Source: Acidobacteriota bacterium
GTDB taxonomy: Bacteria > Acidobacteriota > UBA6911
Assembly (NCBI GenBank): GCA_016934295.1
Contig: JAFGTD010000237.1
Location: forward strand, 1-60,980
DNA length: 60,980 nt
Reading direction: 5' to 3'
The notes under the pieces are model-generated. The model saw only the letters and a program-made list of their open reading frames with translations. It made no database searches and was not told the origin of the DNA. Position numbers and translations under genes: made by a program. Position 1 is the first letter of the stretch, and every line of letters begins with the position of its first letter. Shown one piece after another: positions 36,352 through 44,713 of the stretch.

Positions 36352-36677
36352 AAATCCGACGAGAAATTTCCCAGAAGCGGCAGAACTAATAGAAAACCGT
36401 TTTTTTCGGCGATGTTATTGACGTGTGATCAAGATTTAAATTATAATTATGTGACTTCTCGAAAATAAATAGCCGCTTTTAAGTAGGCCTTTTGGAGGAA
36501 AAGTATCGGTTTAGGATGTTTTAAATGAATCCGTACTGTACTACTCGCGGGCGATCAGTATCTTCATGAAATTTTAGTCTGAGGACTAATTCATTTAAAT
36601 TAATTTGCTTTAAAAATTTGCCGAAAAGTCTTATGAAGAGGTGTTTAATCAAGTATAGGGGAATTTAAGAATCATTT
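36352..36677. other. AT-rich intergenic gap, nothing recognised
   Basis: About 325 bp between the deacetylase and the sugar phosphotransferase genes. There are several A/T tracts and ATTTAAATTAATTT near 36594, but no gene or convincing terminator. A promoter for the transferase gene is plausible. Confidence 0.3.
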
Positions 36678-38069
36678 ATGTGGAAGTACCTTGCTTTACG
36701 GAAGTTCGGCGCGGTTTTTGCTGAAACGCTGCTATTGGTCTGGTGTGTCCTGGTCGCTTATTATGCGCGTCTGCACGAGTCTCCCTTTTCTCCTACTGCG
36801 GTTGATAAGCATCAAATACTTCCAAAAGCACTTCTAATTGCAATCATTTTCCAGCTTTTTCTGCACCTGAATGATATTTATGATTTCCGCCAACTGCAGG
36901 CATCGAAAGTATATATCATCCGGCTTTTCCAGGCATTGGTTATGGCAACAGCCAGCCTGTGGATTCTCTATTATATTGCGCCGGTCCTGACGGTCGGACG
37001 GGGAGTGTTCGGCCTGAGCCTGATCTTCAGCGCGATCTTTCTCATATTCTGGCACACCATGCTGCGCATGTATTTCGGCAAACGGACTCCCAAAACCAAA
37101 ATGATTGTGCTCGGGACGGGGAACCTGGCCCGGGAGGTTGTAAAGGAAATATTACGGCGTCCGGAATTGGGGATTCAGATACTCGGTTTTGTCGACGACA
37201 ATCCGAAGCTTGTGGGTCAATCGGTTGTGAACCCGAAAGTTATCGGCACTTACCAGGATCTGCCGAAACTGGTCGCAAAAGAGGGTGTGGATCGCATAAT
37301 AGTCGGATTGGCGGATCGTCGCGGCAAGCTGCCCATCCAGGAGCTTCTAGATTTCAAGACCAAGGGTATTCAGATCGAGGAAGTCACCACCTTTTACGAA
37401 CGCGTCGCAGGGAAAATCCCTATAGAAAACCTCAAGCCAAGCTGGATGGTTTTTAATACCGGATTTGGAGTGTCCAAGCGGCTATTGATAGAAAAGCGCA
37501 TTCTTTCCATTGTCGCTTCCTCCATACTGCTCCTTATGTTCTTTCCAGTAATATTTTTGCTGATGGTTTTGATCAAGCTGGATTCCAGGGGGCCGGTTTT
37601 TTACAAACAGGCGCGTGTAGGCCAGGACGGAGGGACTTTCACGCTCTGGAAATTCCGATCCATGGTCCAGGATGCCGAAAGCGACACAGGACCCGTATGG
37701 AGCAAGGGAACCAGAGAAGATCCAAGGATTACGCGTATCGGCAAACTCATGCGCAAACTTCGCCTGGATGAGTTGCCACAATTGTTCAACGTGTTCAAGG
37801 GTGACATGAGTTTTGTCGGGCCGCGGCCCGAACGGCCCCATTTCGTTCAACAACTGACAGAGACCATTCCTTTTTACAACCTGCGTCACATCGTGAAGCC
37901 CGGAATCACCGGATGGGCCCAAGTCAATTACGGCTATACGAATTCCATGGATCTGACGGTGGAAAAGCTGCAGTATGATTTATTCTACATTAAAAACATG
38001 TCGTGGATGCTCGACGGGCTGATTATTCTCGAAACCATCAAGACGGTTCTCGTCAAAGAAGGCTCCTGA
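36678..38069 (+). CDS. Undecaprenyl-phosphate sugar phosphotransferase (initiating enzyme)
   Basis: 463 aa. The N-terminal part has four to five membrane helices and a Rossmann-like CoA-binding-type domain (KMIVLGTGNLAREVVKEILR). The C-terminal catalytic domain of the WbaP/PglC family is complete: KLDSRGPVFYKQARVGQDGG, TLWKFRSMVQDAE, LRLDELPQLFNVFKGDMSFV followed by GPRPERPHF, and KPGITGWAQVNYGYTNS. These enzymes transfer a sugar-1-phosphate from UDP-sugar to undecaprenyl phosphate and so start the repeat unit at the inner membrane. The shape fits the PEP-CTERM-associated sugar transferase group. It closes the plus-strand export operon. Confidence 0.9.
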   Translation: MWKYLALRKFGAVFAETLLLVWCVLVAYYARLHESPFSPTAVDKHQILPKALLIAIIFQLFLHLNDIYDFRQLQASKVYIIRLFQALVMATASLWILYYIAPVLTVGRGVFGLSLIFSAIFLIFWHTMLRMYFGKRTPKTKMIVLGTGNLAREVVKEILRRPELGIQILGFVDDNPKLVGQSVVNPKVIGTYQDLPKLVAKEGVDRIIVGLADRRGKLPIQELLDFKTKGIQIEEVTTFYERVAGKIPIENLKPSWMVFNTGFGVSKRLLIEKRILSIVASSILLLMFFPVIFLLMVLIKLDSRGPVFYKQARVGQDGGTFTLWKFRSMVQDAESDTGPVWSKGTREDPRITRIGKLMRKLRLDELPQLFNVFKGDMSFVGPRPERPHFVQQLTETIPFYNLRHIVKPGITGWAQVNYGYTNSMDLTVEKLQYDLFYIKNMSWMLDGLIILETIKTVLVKEGS

Positions 38070-38130
38070 TCCCGCCTGATTCCGTAGCATCTATCTAATC
38101 GATTTCAATGGTTTGGTGGAGAAATGAATT

Positions 38131-38154
38131 GTAGGGGTGAACCTTGTGTTCATC
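38131..38154 (+). repeat. Degenerate copy of the GGGCGAAC palindrome family
   Basis: GTAGGGGTGAACCTTGTGTT is followed by CATCC; compared with the other copies two positions have changed together (GGGTGAAC with GTTCATCC), keeping the stem paired. Confidence 0.6.
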
Positions 38155-38237
38155 CTTCTTCGTCAAATTGGTGGACCAATTCGCAGGGAGATCCCCCGGC
38201 ACCTGTGGCCTGTAAGGACGGTACCTTGCGGAATCCT

Positions 38238-38323
38238 GTAGGGACGAACCTTGTGTTCGCCCTGAAGCGATAAGCAGGGCTTTTTGGAGAAGGGAAAAGG
38301 GCGAACACAAGGTTCGCCTCTAC
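38238..38323. repeat. Inverted pair of GGGCGAAC palindromes
   Basis: One copy reads GTAGGGACGAACCTTGTG... at 38238-38263 and another is inverted at 38298-38323 (AGGGCGAACACAAGG...). The two 26-bp units can pair with each other over 34 bases of spacer, besides forming their own hairpins. The rest of the 489-bp gap 38070-38558 shows no gene; it lies between the end of the polysaccharide locus and the dehydrogenase operon, where a terminator and a promoter are expected. Confidence 0.8.
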
Positions 38324-38558
38324 AATCAGGCCGACCTTATAATGCTTTATTTGCAGGGAGAAGCGGACTTTGCCCGATAAATTTTAGATCGATTTTTCTG
38401 TGCGCCTATGTTAATTTAAATACATCAGGGATAATTGGATTTACCCCTGTGGAGTGGCATAATAGTAAGCTGCATTACTCCTCTGAATGGCTTTATTAAA
38501 TCCTATACCTTTCCGTCATTAGCAGGAATGCGGTGACTTCCTATGCGAGGATGGGGCT

Positions 38559-39989
38559 ATGAATTCTGCAAGCATCAAAAAATTAAAAGAAATTGTTGGT
38601 GAGAACAACGTGTTGGACAATCCGGCCGACCTTTACGTGTACGGCTCCGATTCCTCGGTTCATGAGGCTCGGCCCAATGTAGTCGTCCGGCCGCAAAACA
38701 CGGAGCAGGTCCAGGCGATTATGCGCTATGCCAACAGCGAACGAATTCCGGTCATACCGAGAGGATCCGGTTCCGGCATGTGCGGGCAGGTCGTTCCGGT
38801 CCGGGGAGGCATCGTTCTGGACATGAAGGCGATGAACCGTATCCTCGAGATCAATCCCCAGGACGGCTACTGCCGGGTGGAGCCGGGGGTCGTGGACGAC
38901 GATCTCAATAAAGCCCTCAAGCCTTACGGGGTTTTCTATCCGCCCACACCGGCTTCCAGTGTTGTGGCCACCGTCGGCGGCGAAATCGCCAACAATGCAT
39001 CCGGAGGACGCTCCGTCAAATACGGCGCCGCGCGCGATGCAACCCTGGCGGTGAAGGTGGTTCTTGCAAACGGAGAGCTTCTCTCCTTCGGATCCACTAC
39101 CCGCGTGTCGGCTTCAGGCTATCAGCTTGAGAAGCTGATGGTAGGATCGGAGGGAACCCTGGCCGTAATCGTCGAGGCCAGTCTGCGTTTTGTCCCCATT
39201 CCCAAGCTGCGCTGCCTGGGTAGCGCCAAGTTCAACAAGTTGTCGGAAGCCGGGGATGCCATCGCAGATATCATGGGCAGCGGCTGCCAGCCCTCAATGC
39301 TGGAGCTTATCGACAAGATCGCCATCATAGCCGTCAACAAGGCAAACAATCTCGGGCTGCCGGAAGTTGAAGCGATCCTGCTCTATGAAGCCGACGGCAT
39401 GGCGAAAGAGATGATTGACGTCGAAATCGGGAAGATCCAGGACATCTGCAAGAAACACAAAGGTTTTGATTTGGAAAGCAGTTACGAAGCCAAGGAAAGA
39501 GCCCGAATCTGGGCCGGACGCGCCAAGCTCTTTCCCTCTCTCTCGAAGTACGACGAGAGTCTCGCATCCACATCACTGGCTGACGATATGGCCGTTCCTT
39601 TTTCCAAGATGGCGGAATGCGCCGACAAGATCCACGAGATTGCGGATAAATACGGCCTTGTTATGACAGCCTACGGCCACTGCGGCGCCGGCTGCATGCA
39701 CACCAAGATCCTGATGGATACCGATAAGGAAATTTCCTGGGAGAATGCACGGTCGGCCGTTTCGGAAATCTACGATTTTGTCCGTTCCGTCGGCGGCACG
39801 ACCTCCGCAGAGCACGGCATCGGAATGTCCAAAGCCGCGGCCTTTAAGAAAGAGAAAGCGGCCAGTCTGGAACTGATGCGTGCAATCAAGAAAGCGTTCG
39901 ATCCCAATAACATCCTGAATCCGGGAAAACTGATGGATGGCCCGGACGATTGGGTCGAAGAAACCACTTTACGTTATCAATCATCATAA
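38559..39989 (+). CDS. FAD-linked 2-hydroxyacid dehydrogenase (GlcD/D-lactate dehydrogenase type)
   Basis: 476 aa. The PCMH-type FAD-binding domain lies at about residues 37-215, with VIPRGSGSGMCGQVVPVRGG, GGEIANNASGGRSVKYGAAR and GSEGTLAVIVEASLRF. The FAD-oxidase C-terminal domain follows with TAYGHCGAGCMHTKI (substrate His block) and GGTTSAEHGIGMSKAAAF. The family oxidises D-lactate, glycolate or other 2-hydroxyacids. The next gene, 14 bp on, encodes an iron-sulfur protein that can accept its electrons as GlcF does, and a LarA-type racemase follows; together they favour lactate as substrate. Cytoplasmic or membrane-peripheral. This gene begins a visibly GC-richer stretch. Confidence 0.88.
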   Translation: MNSASIKKLKEIVGENNVLDNPADLYVYGSDSSVHEARPNVVVRPQNTEQVQAIMRYANSERIPVIPRGSGSGMCGQVVPVRGGIVLDMKAMNRILEINPQDGYCRVEPGVVDDDLNKALKPYGVFYPPTPASSVVATVGGEIANNASGGRSVKYGAARDATLAVKVVLANGELLSFGSTTRVSASGYQLEKLMVGSEGTLAVIVEASLRFVPIPKLRCLGSAKFNKLSEAGDAIADIMGSGCQPSMLELIDKIAIIAVNKANNLGLPEVEAILLYEADGMAKEMIDVEIGKIQDICKKHKGFDLESSYEAKERARIWAGRAKLFPSLSKYDESLASTSLADDMAVPFSKMAECADKIHEIADKYGLVMTAYGHCGAGCMHTKILMDTDKEISWENARSAVSEIYDFVRSVGGTTSAEHGIGMSKAAAFKKEKAASLELMRAIKKAFDPNNILNPGKLMDGPDDWVEETTLRYQSS

Positions 39990-40003
39990 CAAGCAGGTAT
40001 ACA

Positions 40004-40975
40004 ATGACTGACCTCAGCAAATTAGAAAAATGGAGAAGCGCCCTTAGTAAGTGTATCCGATGCGGATACTGCTACGATCAATGCCCGATCTACAAGGAAA
40101 CCGGTTGGGAAGCGGACAGCCCCCGCGGCAAGCTGATTCTGCTTTACGGAATGCTGAGCGGGGAAATTGAGCCCTCCGACTATATTGCCAACAAGCTTTT
40201 CGAGTGTTTTCATTGCGGCCGCTGCGAGAAAGCCTGCGCGTCAGGCGTGCCGATTCAGGACGTCTACAACGATGCCCGGGCGTTCTTTGTCGAGTCCGGC
40301 TTCGACGTTGTCGGAACGACATCCCTGACGGACCACGATGTGTGCGCCAGGTGCCTGAACTGCATCCGAATGTGCGAGCATGAGGCCCGAAGCTTTAAGG
40401 ACGGCAAGGTCGTAACGGATGTGCTCAAATGTCAGAGCTGCGGCAGTTGTTTCGATATCTGCCCCGAATGCGGCGTAACCATCGGGCGGGGTTTCGGCAC
40501 CAATCCGAACGAACTTCTGGACAAGGTGGATGCTTTCCTGAACGATCCGACTAATCCTGACGCCAAGGCGATTGTGTTTTCCTGCGGCTATTCCAGCTAT
40601 CCGGGACTGAAGCATGCGCAATTCGATGATTTTGTGATCAGCAAGGAATTCGAAATATTGATTACCGCGTGCAGCGGCCGGTTGAAATCCCACACCGTTC
40701 TGGAATCCCTCGAACGGGGCGCCTGGGGTGTGCTGATCTGCTGCTGCCCCGAGGATGAGTGCGAACACGGCGGAAGCCCCAGGGTCAAGGAACGCATGAA
40801 GAACCTGACCAGGATCATGGAACGTATCAACATCGATCCGAAGCGTGTGCAGGTCGTTGAAGTTCCGCAGGGGAATGAGGCCAAATTCGTGGAATCTACA
40901 ACCAGGTTTATGGACGAAATCAGGGCTCTCGGCCCTCTGGCGCCGGAGTCCGAGACGGTAGGGAGTGAGAAATGA
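40004..40975 (+). CDS. Four-cluster ferredoxin protein fused to an MvhD-type domain
   Basis: 323 aa from the ATG at 40004 with AGCAGGT upstream; an open frame from 39950 overlaps the dehydrogenase gene. Four Cys groups that can bind [4Fe-4S] clusters are visible: CIRCGYCYDQCP (17-28), CFHCGRCEKAC, CARCLNCIRMC and CQSCGSCFDICPEC. From about residue 185 the chain has the methyl-viologen-reducing hydrogenase delta (MvhD) pattern: IVFSCGYSSYPG, ILITACSGRLKSHTVLESLE, GAWGVLICCCPEDECEHGG. MvhD domains pass electrons to heterodisulfide-reductase-type complexes. The architecture suggests an electron link between the FAD dehydrogenase and an Hdr-like or MetVF partner. Confidence 0.85.
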   Translation: MTDLSKLEKWRSALSKCIRCGYCYDQCPIYKETGWEADSPRGKLILLYGMLSGEIEPSDYIANKLFECFHCGRCEKACASGVPIQDVYNDARAFFVESGFDVVGTTSLTDHDVCARCLNCIRMCEHEARSFKDGKVVTDVLKCQSCGSCFDICPECGVTIGRGFGTNPNELLDKVDAFLNDPTNPDAKAIVFSCGYSSYPGLKHAQFDDFVISKEFEILITACSGRLKSHTVLESLERGAWGVLICCCPEDECEHGGSPRVKERMKNLTRIMERINIDPKRVQVVEVPQGNEAKFVESTTRFMDEIRALGPLAPESETVGSEK

Positions 40976-42219
40976 AACTGGAAATTCCTTACGGCAAAGA
41001 TTCGAAGCTTGACGCGGAGATCGACGAGCAGTCGGTTATCGGCATCATCGAGCCCAACGAAGTGGAAATCGGGGACGAAACCGAGATTATTCGCCGGGCC
41101 CTGACCAATCCGATCGGATCTCCGACTTTGAAGGATTTCCTGGAGGGCGCCAGGGACGTTCTCTTTATCGTCAACGATCCCACGCGTCCCACTCCGACCG
41201 CCCGGGTGCTGGATATCATCGAGGACGATATCGCCGGGCATAACGTCAGTTTTATTGTGGCGACAGGGATTCACCGGGCTCCGACCGAGGAAGAATACCT
41301 GCAGATCTTTACCGAAAAATATTACACGAAGTACAAGGACCGCATTCATTCGCACGATTCGAAGAACGACGAAATGGTGCATCTGGGTACGTCGAAGAAC
41401 GGTACGGAAATGCTGGTGAACAAGATCGGCGTCGATGCGCACAAAATCGTGATCATCAGCTCGGTCGAGCCGCATTATTTTGCCGGATACACCGGCGGGC
41501 GCAAGTCCTTCCTTCCCGGGATTGCTTCGTTCAAAACGATCGAACAGAACCACAAGCTTGCCTTGAAGCAGGAAGCCAGGGCGCTCGCCCTGGAAGGCAA
41601 CCCCGTTCACGAGGACATGATCGATGCGCTTTCGACGGTAAAGAAAGAAATCTTCACCATCAGCACCGTTCTGGACAAGAATCACCGGATCTATGCCGCG
41701 ACCGCCGGCGATATCTACAAATCGATGGAAGCGGCTGTGTCCAGGGCCGAGGAGGTGTTCGTAGCGAAGATACCTCAAAAGGCGGATATTGTCGTTTCCG
41801 TGGTGAAGTTCCCGTCCGACATCGACCTGTACCAGGCGCAGAAGGGAATCGACAACGCGAAATACGCCCTCAAGGAGGGAGGTATTCTCCTGCTGGTCGC
41901 CAAGTGCCGCATGGGAATCGGAGAGGACTCCTTCGTAAAATTATTGAGTTCGGCGGATTCGCCAAAGGATGCCCTGGATAAAATCGAGAAAAAATTCGTC
42001 ATCGGGTATCACAAAGCGGCCAAGATGGCCGAGGTCGGTCTCTATGCGCAAACGTGGGCCGTTACCGATCTGGATCCAAAAATACTGGAATCAATCTTTA
42101 TTCGCCCGTTTTCTTCCCTGCAGGGAGCTCTGGATAAAGCGTTCGAGGAAAAGGGCAAAGATGCGAAAGCGCTCATACTGCTCGACGGCAGCCTGACCAT
42201 TCCGCACGTGGAGGAATAA
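40972..42219 (+). CDS. larA: Lactate racemase family protein (LarA-like, nickel-pincer type)
   Basis: 415 aa, starting in the ATGA overlap with the iron-sulfur gene. Residues matching the LarA active site are all present: R72 in NDPTRPTP, H101 in GIHRAPT, H168 in EPHYFAGYTGG, K178 in GGRKSFLPG (the lysine that holds the nickel-pincer cofactor), H194 in EQNH, and Q288/K291 in YQAQKGIDNAK. The enzyme family exchanges the configuration of 2-hydroxyacids by hydride transfer, so it could turn L-lactate into the isomer used by the dehydrogenase upstream. larB, larC and larE for cofactor synthesis are not in the window. Another 2-hydroxyacid as substrate is possible. Confidence 0.85.
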   Translation: MKLEIPYGKDSKLDAEIDEQSVIGIIEPNEVEIGDETEIIRRALTNPIGSPTLKDFLEGARDVLFIVNDPTRPTPTARVLDIIEDDIAGHNVSFIVATGIHRAPTEEEYLQIFTEKYYTKYKDRIHSHDSKNDEMVHLGTSKNGTEMLVNKIGVDAHKIVIISSVEPHYFAGYTGGRKSFLPGIASFKTIEQNHKLALKQEARALALEGNPVHEDMIDALSTVKKEIFTISTVLDKNHRIYAATAGDIYKSMEAAVSRAEEVFVAKIPQKADIVVSVVKFPSDIDLYQAQKGIDNAKYALKEGGILLLVAKCRMGIGEDSFVKLLSSADSPKDALDKIEKKFVIGYHKAAKMAEVGLYAQTWAVTDLDPKILESIFIRPFSSLQGALDKAFEEKGKDAKALILLDGSLTIPHVEE

Positions 42220-42224
42220 TAACT

Positions 42225-42896
42225 ATGATTGTGGCTGATCTGAAACCGATTGAAGACATAATGTCCTACCTGGAGGGCCATAAGCGTATCCTGCTGGTGG
42301 GGTGTCACGGCTGCGTGACGGTATGCAGCGCCGGGGGGCAGAAGGAAGTCGAACTGCTGGCCGACATGATTGAACTGGCCCGCAGGGTAAAAGGTCAGGA
42401 ATGCTCCATTACCAAAATGACGCTGGAGCGCCAGTGCGACCCGGAATTCCTGGAAGAGGAAATGCTCGAGAAAGCCAAGGAGCATGATGTCATCCTGTCC
42501 ATGGCCTGCGGGGTCGGGGTGCAGCTGGTTGCGGAAAAAGTCGAATCCGGTATTAAAGTCTTTCCGGCTGTCGACACGCTCTTTATGGGCGGCGTGGATC
42601 AGAAGGGGCAATGGGGCGAGCGCTGCCAGGGGTGCGGCGACTGCAAACTGCCTCTGACCGGCGGAATCTGTCCGGTCACCCGTTGTTCCAAAAGCCTGCT
42701 CAACGGTCCCTGCGGCGGATCCCGCGACGGCAAGTGCGAAGTCAACCCGGATATACCCTGCGGCTGGCAGATGATCATTGACCGGCTGGAAGCGACGGGT
42801 TGTCTGGACAATTACGAGAAAATCCTGGAACCGGCGGACTGGTCGAAGTCCTTCCACGGCGGGCCGCGCAAGTACATTCGGCCGGATATGCGATAA
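42225..42896 (+). CDS. metV: MetV-type methylenetetrahydrofolate reductase C-terminal protein
   Basis: 223 aa. It is rich in cysteine in fixed groups: VGCHGCVTVC near residue 27, RCQGCGDCKLPLTGGICPVT, RCSKSLLNGPCGGSRDGKC, IPCGWQMI. This is the MTHFR_C (MetV) pattern, a zinc/iron-sulfur protein that partners MetF in acetogens and related anaerobes. It starts five bases after the larA-like stop and is surely in the same operon. Together with the MetF gene beyond the 390-bp repeat cluster it should form a methylene-THF reductase that receives electrons from an iron-sulfur partner rather than NADH directly. Confidence 0.88.
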   Translation: MIVADLKPIEDIMSYLEGHKRILLVGCHGCVTVCSAGGQKEVELLADMIELARRVKGQECSITKMTLERQCDPEFLEEEMLEKAKEHDVILSMACGVGVQLVAEKVESGIKVFPAVDTLFMGGVDQKGQWGERCQGCGDCKLPLTGGICPVTRCSKSLLNGPCGGSRDGKCEVNPDIPCGWQMIIDRLEATGCLDNYEKILEPADWSKSFHGGPRKYIRPDMR

Positions 42897-43286
42897 CCGG
42901 GTTTTATATCCCGCTGCCTCCATCAAGCGGGGCAGTTACCTGTGACCATATTATTTAAGATCCGAATATCCGGGTTATTAGTGGCATCAGCCCCGGGTGT
43001 GATCCCTGGGAGTATGAAGATAACTATTGAGGTCCGCATAAGATATTGACGTTGCATTGAAGTTTCACCCCGTAATGGGTGAGAGCAACTAGCCGTGGGC
43101 GTTAGCCCACGGAATGAATGGCATGTTAAACGAGCCCCGCAAGGGGCGAAAGAGTAATAGCCCCGGGCGTAAGCCCGGGGGATACGGAGTCTATTAAAAG
43201 GAGCCCCGGAGGGGCGGCACTTAATGAAGCATTAAAAATTATAGGTTCTACAAGCTGCCGGTGGGGATAGAGCGAGGAAATAGCAC
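42897..43286. repeat. REP-like hairpin cluster between metV and metF
   Basis: Two palindrome types alternate. Type 1 is CCGTGGGC/GCCCACGG at 43093-43112 and CCCCGGGC/GCCCGGGG at 43161-43180, both with four-base GTTA/GTAA loops. Type 2 is GCCCC/GGGGC at 43134-43147 and 43203-43215. The alternating order is typical of REP/BIME clusters. It separates two genes that are normally adjacent. No gene in the interval. Confidence 0.8.
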
Positions 43287-44216
43287 ATGAGCCAAACAAA
43301 GTCGAATCTGGAAAAAGTTCTGAAAGCGGGCAAATTCGCCGTAACCGCCGAAGCCGGGCCGCCGCGAGGCGCAAAGCCCGAGGTAATACGGGAAAAGGCG
43401 AAAATTCTCAAGGGCAGCGTCGATGCCTGCAACGTCACCGACAACCAGACCAGCGTCGTGCGGATGTGCAGCATGGCGGCATGCAGGATATTGCAGGAAG
43501 AGGGCATCGATTCGGTCATGCAGATGGTGTGCCGCGACCGGAACCGCATCGCGGCTCAGAGCGATATTCTCGGTGCGGCTTCGCTCGGGATCTCCAACCT
43601 GCTCTGCCTTTCCGGGGACCACCAGGTGTTCGGGGATCATCCCCAATCGAAGAACGTGTTCGACCTGGATTCGATTCAGCTCGTGAAGATCGCGACCGAC
43701 ATGCGCGACAAATCCAGATTTGCCGGCGGCAAGGATGTCGACGGGCCGCCTGCCATATTTGTCGGCGCAGCCGCCAATCCCTTTGCCGATCCCTTCAAGA
43801 TCCAGGTGCCCCGCCTGGCGAAGAAGGTCGCTGCCGGCGCGCAGTTCATCCAGACCCAGTGCATTTTCAACCTGGATAAATTCAAGGAGTTCATGAAGGG
43901 CGTCCGGGACCGGGGCCTGCACGAGAAAACCTACATTCTCGGCGGCATTACACCCCTGAAGAGTGCGGGGATGGCAAAGTATATGGCCACCAAGGTCGCC
44001 GGGATGGACGTGCCGGAAGATATCATCAAGCGCATGGAAGGGGTCGACAAGGCGAAACAGAAGGAAGAGGGTATTAAAATAGCCGTTGAAACCATTCAGA
44101 AGCTCAAGAGGATTCCCGGTGTGGCCGGCGTCCACATTATGGCGATCGAGTGGGAAGAGGCGGTGCCGGAAATCGTCAAGCAGGCCAAACTTCAGCATGT
44201 TCAAAAGGGGAAATAG
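43287..44216 (+). CDS. metF: Methylenetetrahydrofolate reductase
   Basis: 309 aa TIM-barrel flavoprotein. FAVTAEAGPPRGAKPEVIRE is the first strand with the catalytic Glu, DACNVTDNQTSVVRMCSMAA the folate/FAD region, ISNLLCLSGDH the third, and AGAQFIQTQCIFNLDKFKEF the GAxFxxTQ substrate motif, ending with PGVAGVHIMAIEWEEAVPEI. The enzyme reduces 5,10-methylene-THF to 5-methyl-THF, either for methionine synthesis or in the Wood-Ljungdahl methyl branch. The MetV gene just upstream and the neighbouring electron-transfer genes favour the second or a reversed use. GAGG precedes the ATG. It is the last gene of the GC-richer block. Confidence 0.92.
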   Translation: MSQTKSNLEKVLKAGKFAVTAEAGPPRGAKPEVIREKAKILKGSVDACNVTDNQTSVVRMCSMAACRILQEEGIDSVMQMVCRDRNRIAAQSDILGAASLGISNLLCLSGDHQVFGDHPQSKNVFDLDSIQLVKIATDMRDKSRFAGGKDVDGPPAIFVGAAANPFADPFKIQVPRLAKKVAAGAQFIQTQCIFNLDKFKEFMKGVRDRGLHEKTYILGGITPLKSAGMAKYMATKVAGMDVPEDIIKRMEGVDKAKQKEEGIKIAVETIQKLKRIPGVAGVHIMAIEWEEAVPEIVKQAKLQHVQKGK

Positions 44217-44713
44217 TTTGGAGTGTCCGGTTTCTGCTTTTGCCCTCCGGACTACGGCAAACAGGTCGCCTGATACACTTCTGCTTACCGACGCCTTTTA
44301 AGATATTTACAGTCTCATCAATATTTCGAATTATATAGAGTCTTAAGAAGCAAATAGGGTATATACAGCGTCTGAAGAAATTGCCTACAGACGTATCAAA
44401 TCGTCATTGTCATCATCCATTCATAATAGATATTCTCAAAGGATGCAATAATGCCATCAATTGATGGAAAATATTCATTCTGTGTTGCAATGCGTAGAGT
44501 GTGTTTCCATACTCGCTCAATATGATTCTAATCGGGGCGTTAAAAAGGTTACAGGTCCCGACGACATGAAGCAGAAAATTATTAGCCATCTGAGATGGAT
44601 GCAAAAAACCCCAGATCGTATTCGTTCTTTCTTTCACTTACTTACAACCAAGAATGCTGCTTTATAATGTCTGTTTACTTATAAACTGAATAGTATTTAA
44701 CAAAGGGAAAAAC
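44217..44713. other. AT-rich intergenic gap
   Basis: About 500 bp without a supported gene. A 68-codon plus-strand frame at 44461-44667 has protein-like stretches (GPDDMKQKIISHLRWMQKTP) but no ribosome site and no family recognised; it might be a gene fragment. Base composition changes sharply here from the GC-richer block to AT-rich DNA. Confidence 0.3.

Noticed and set aside
44461-44667. Small plus-strand gene in the AT-rich gap
   Set aside because: Some protein-like character but no ribosome site, and the opposite strand is equally open; left as a possible fragment.
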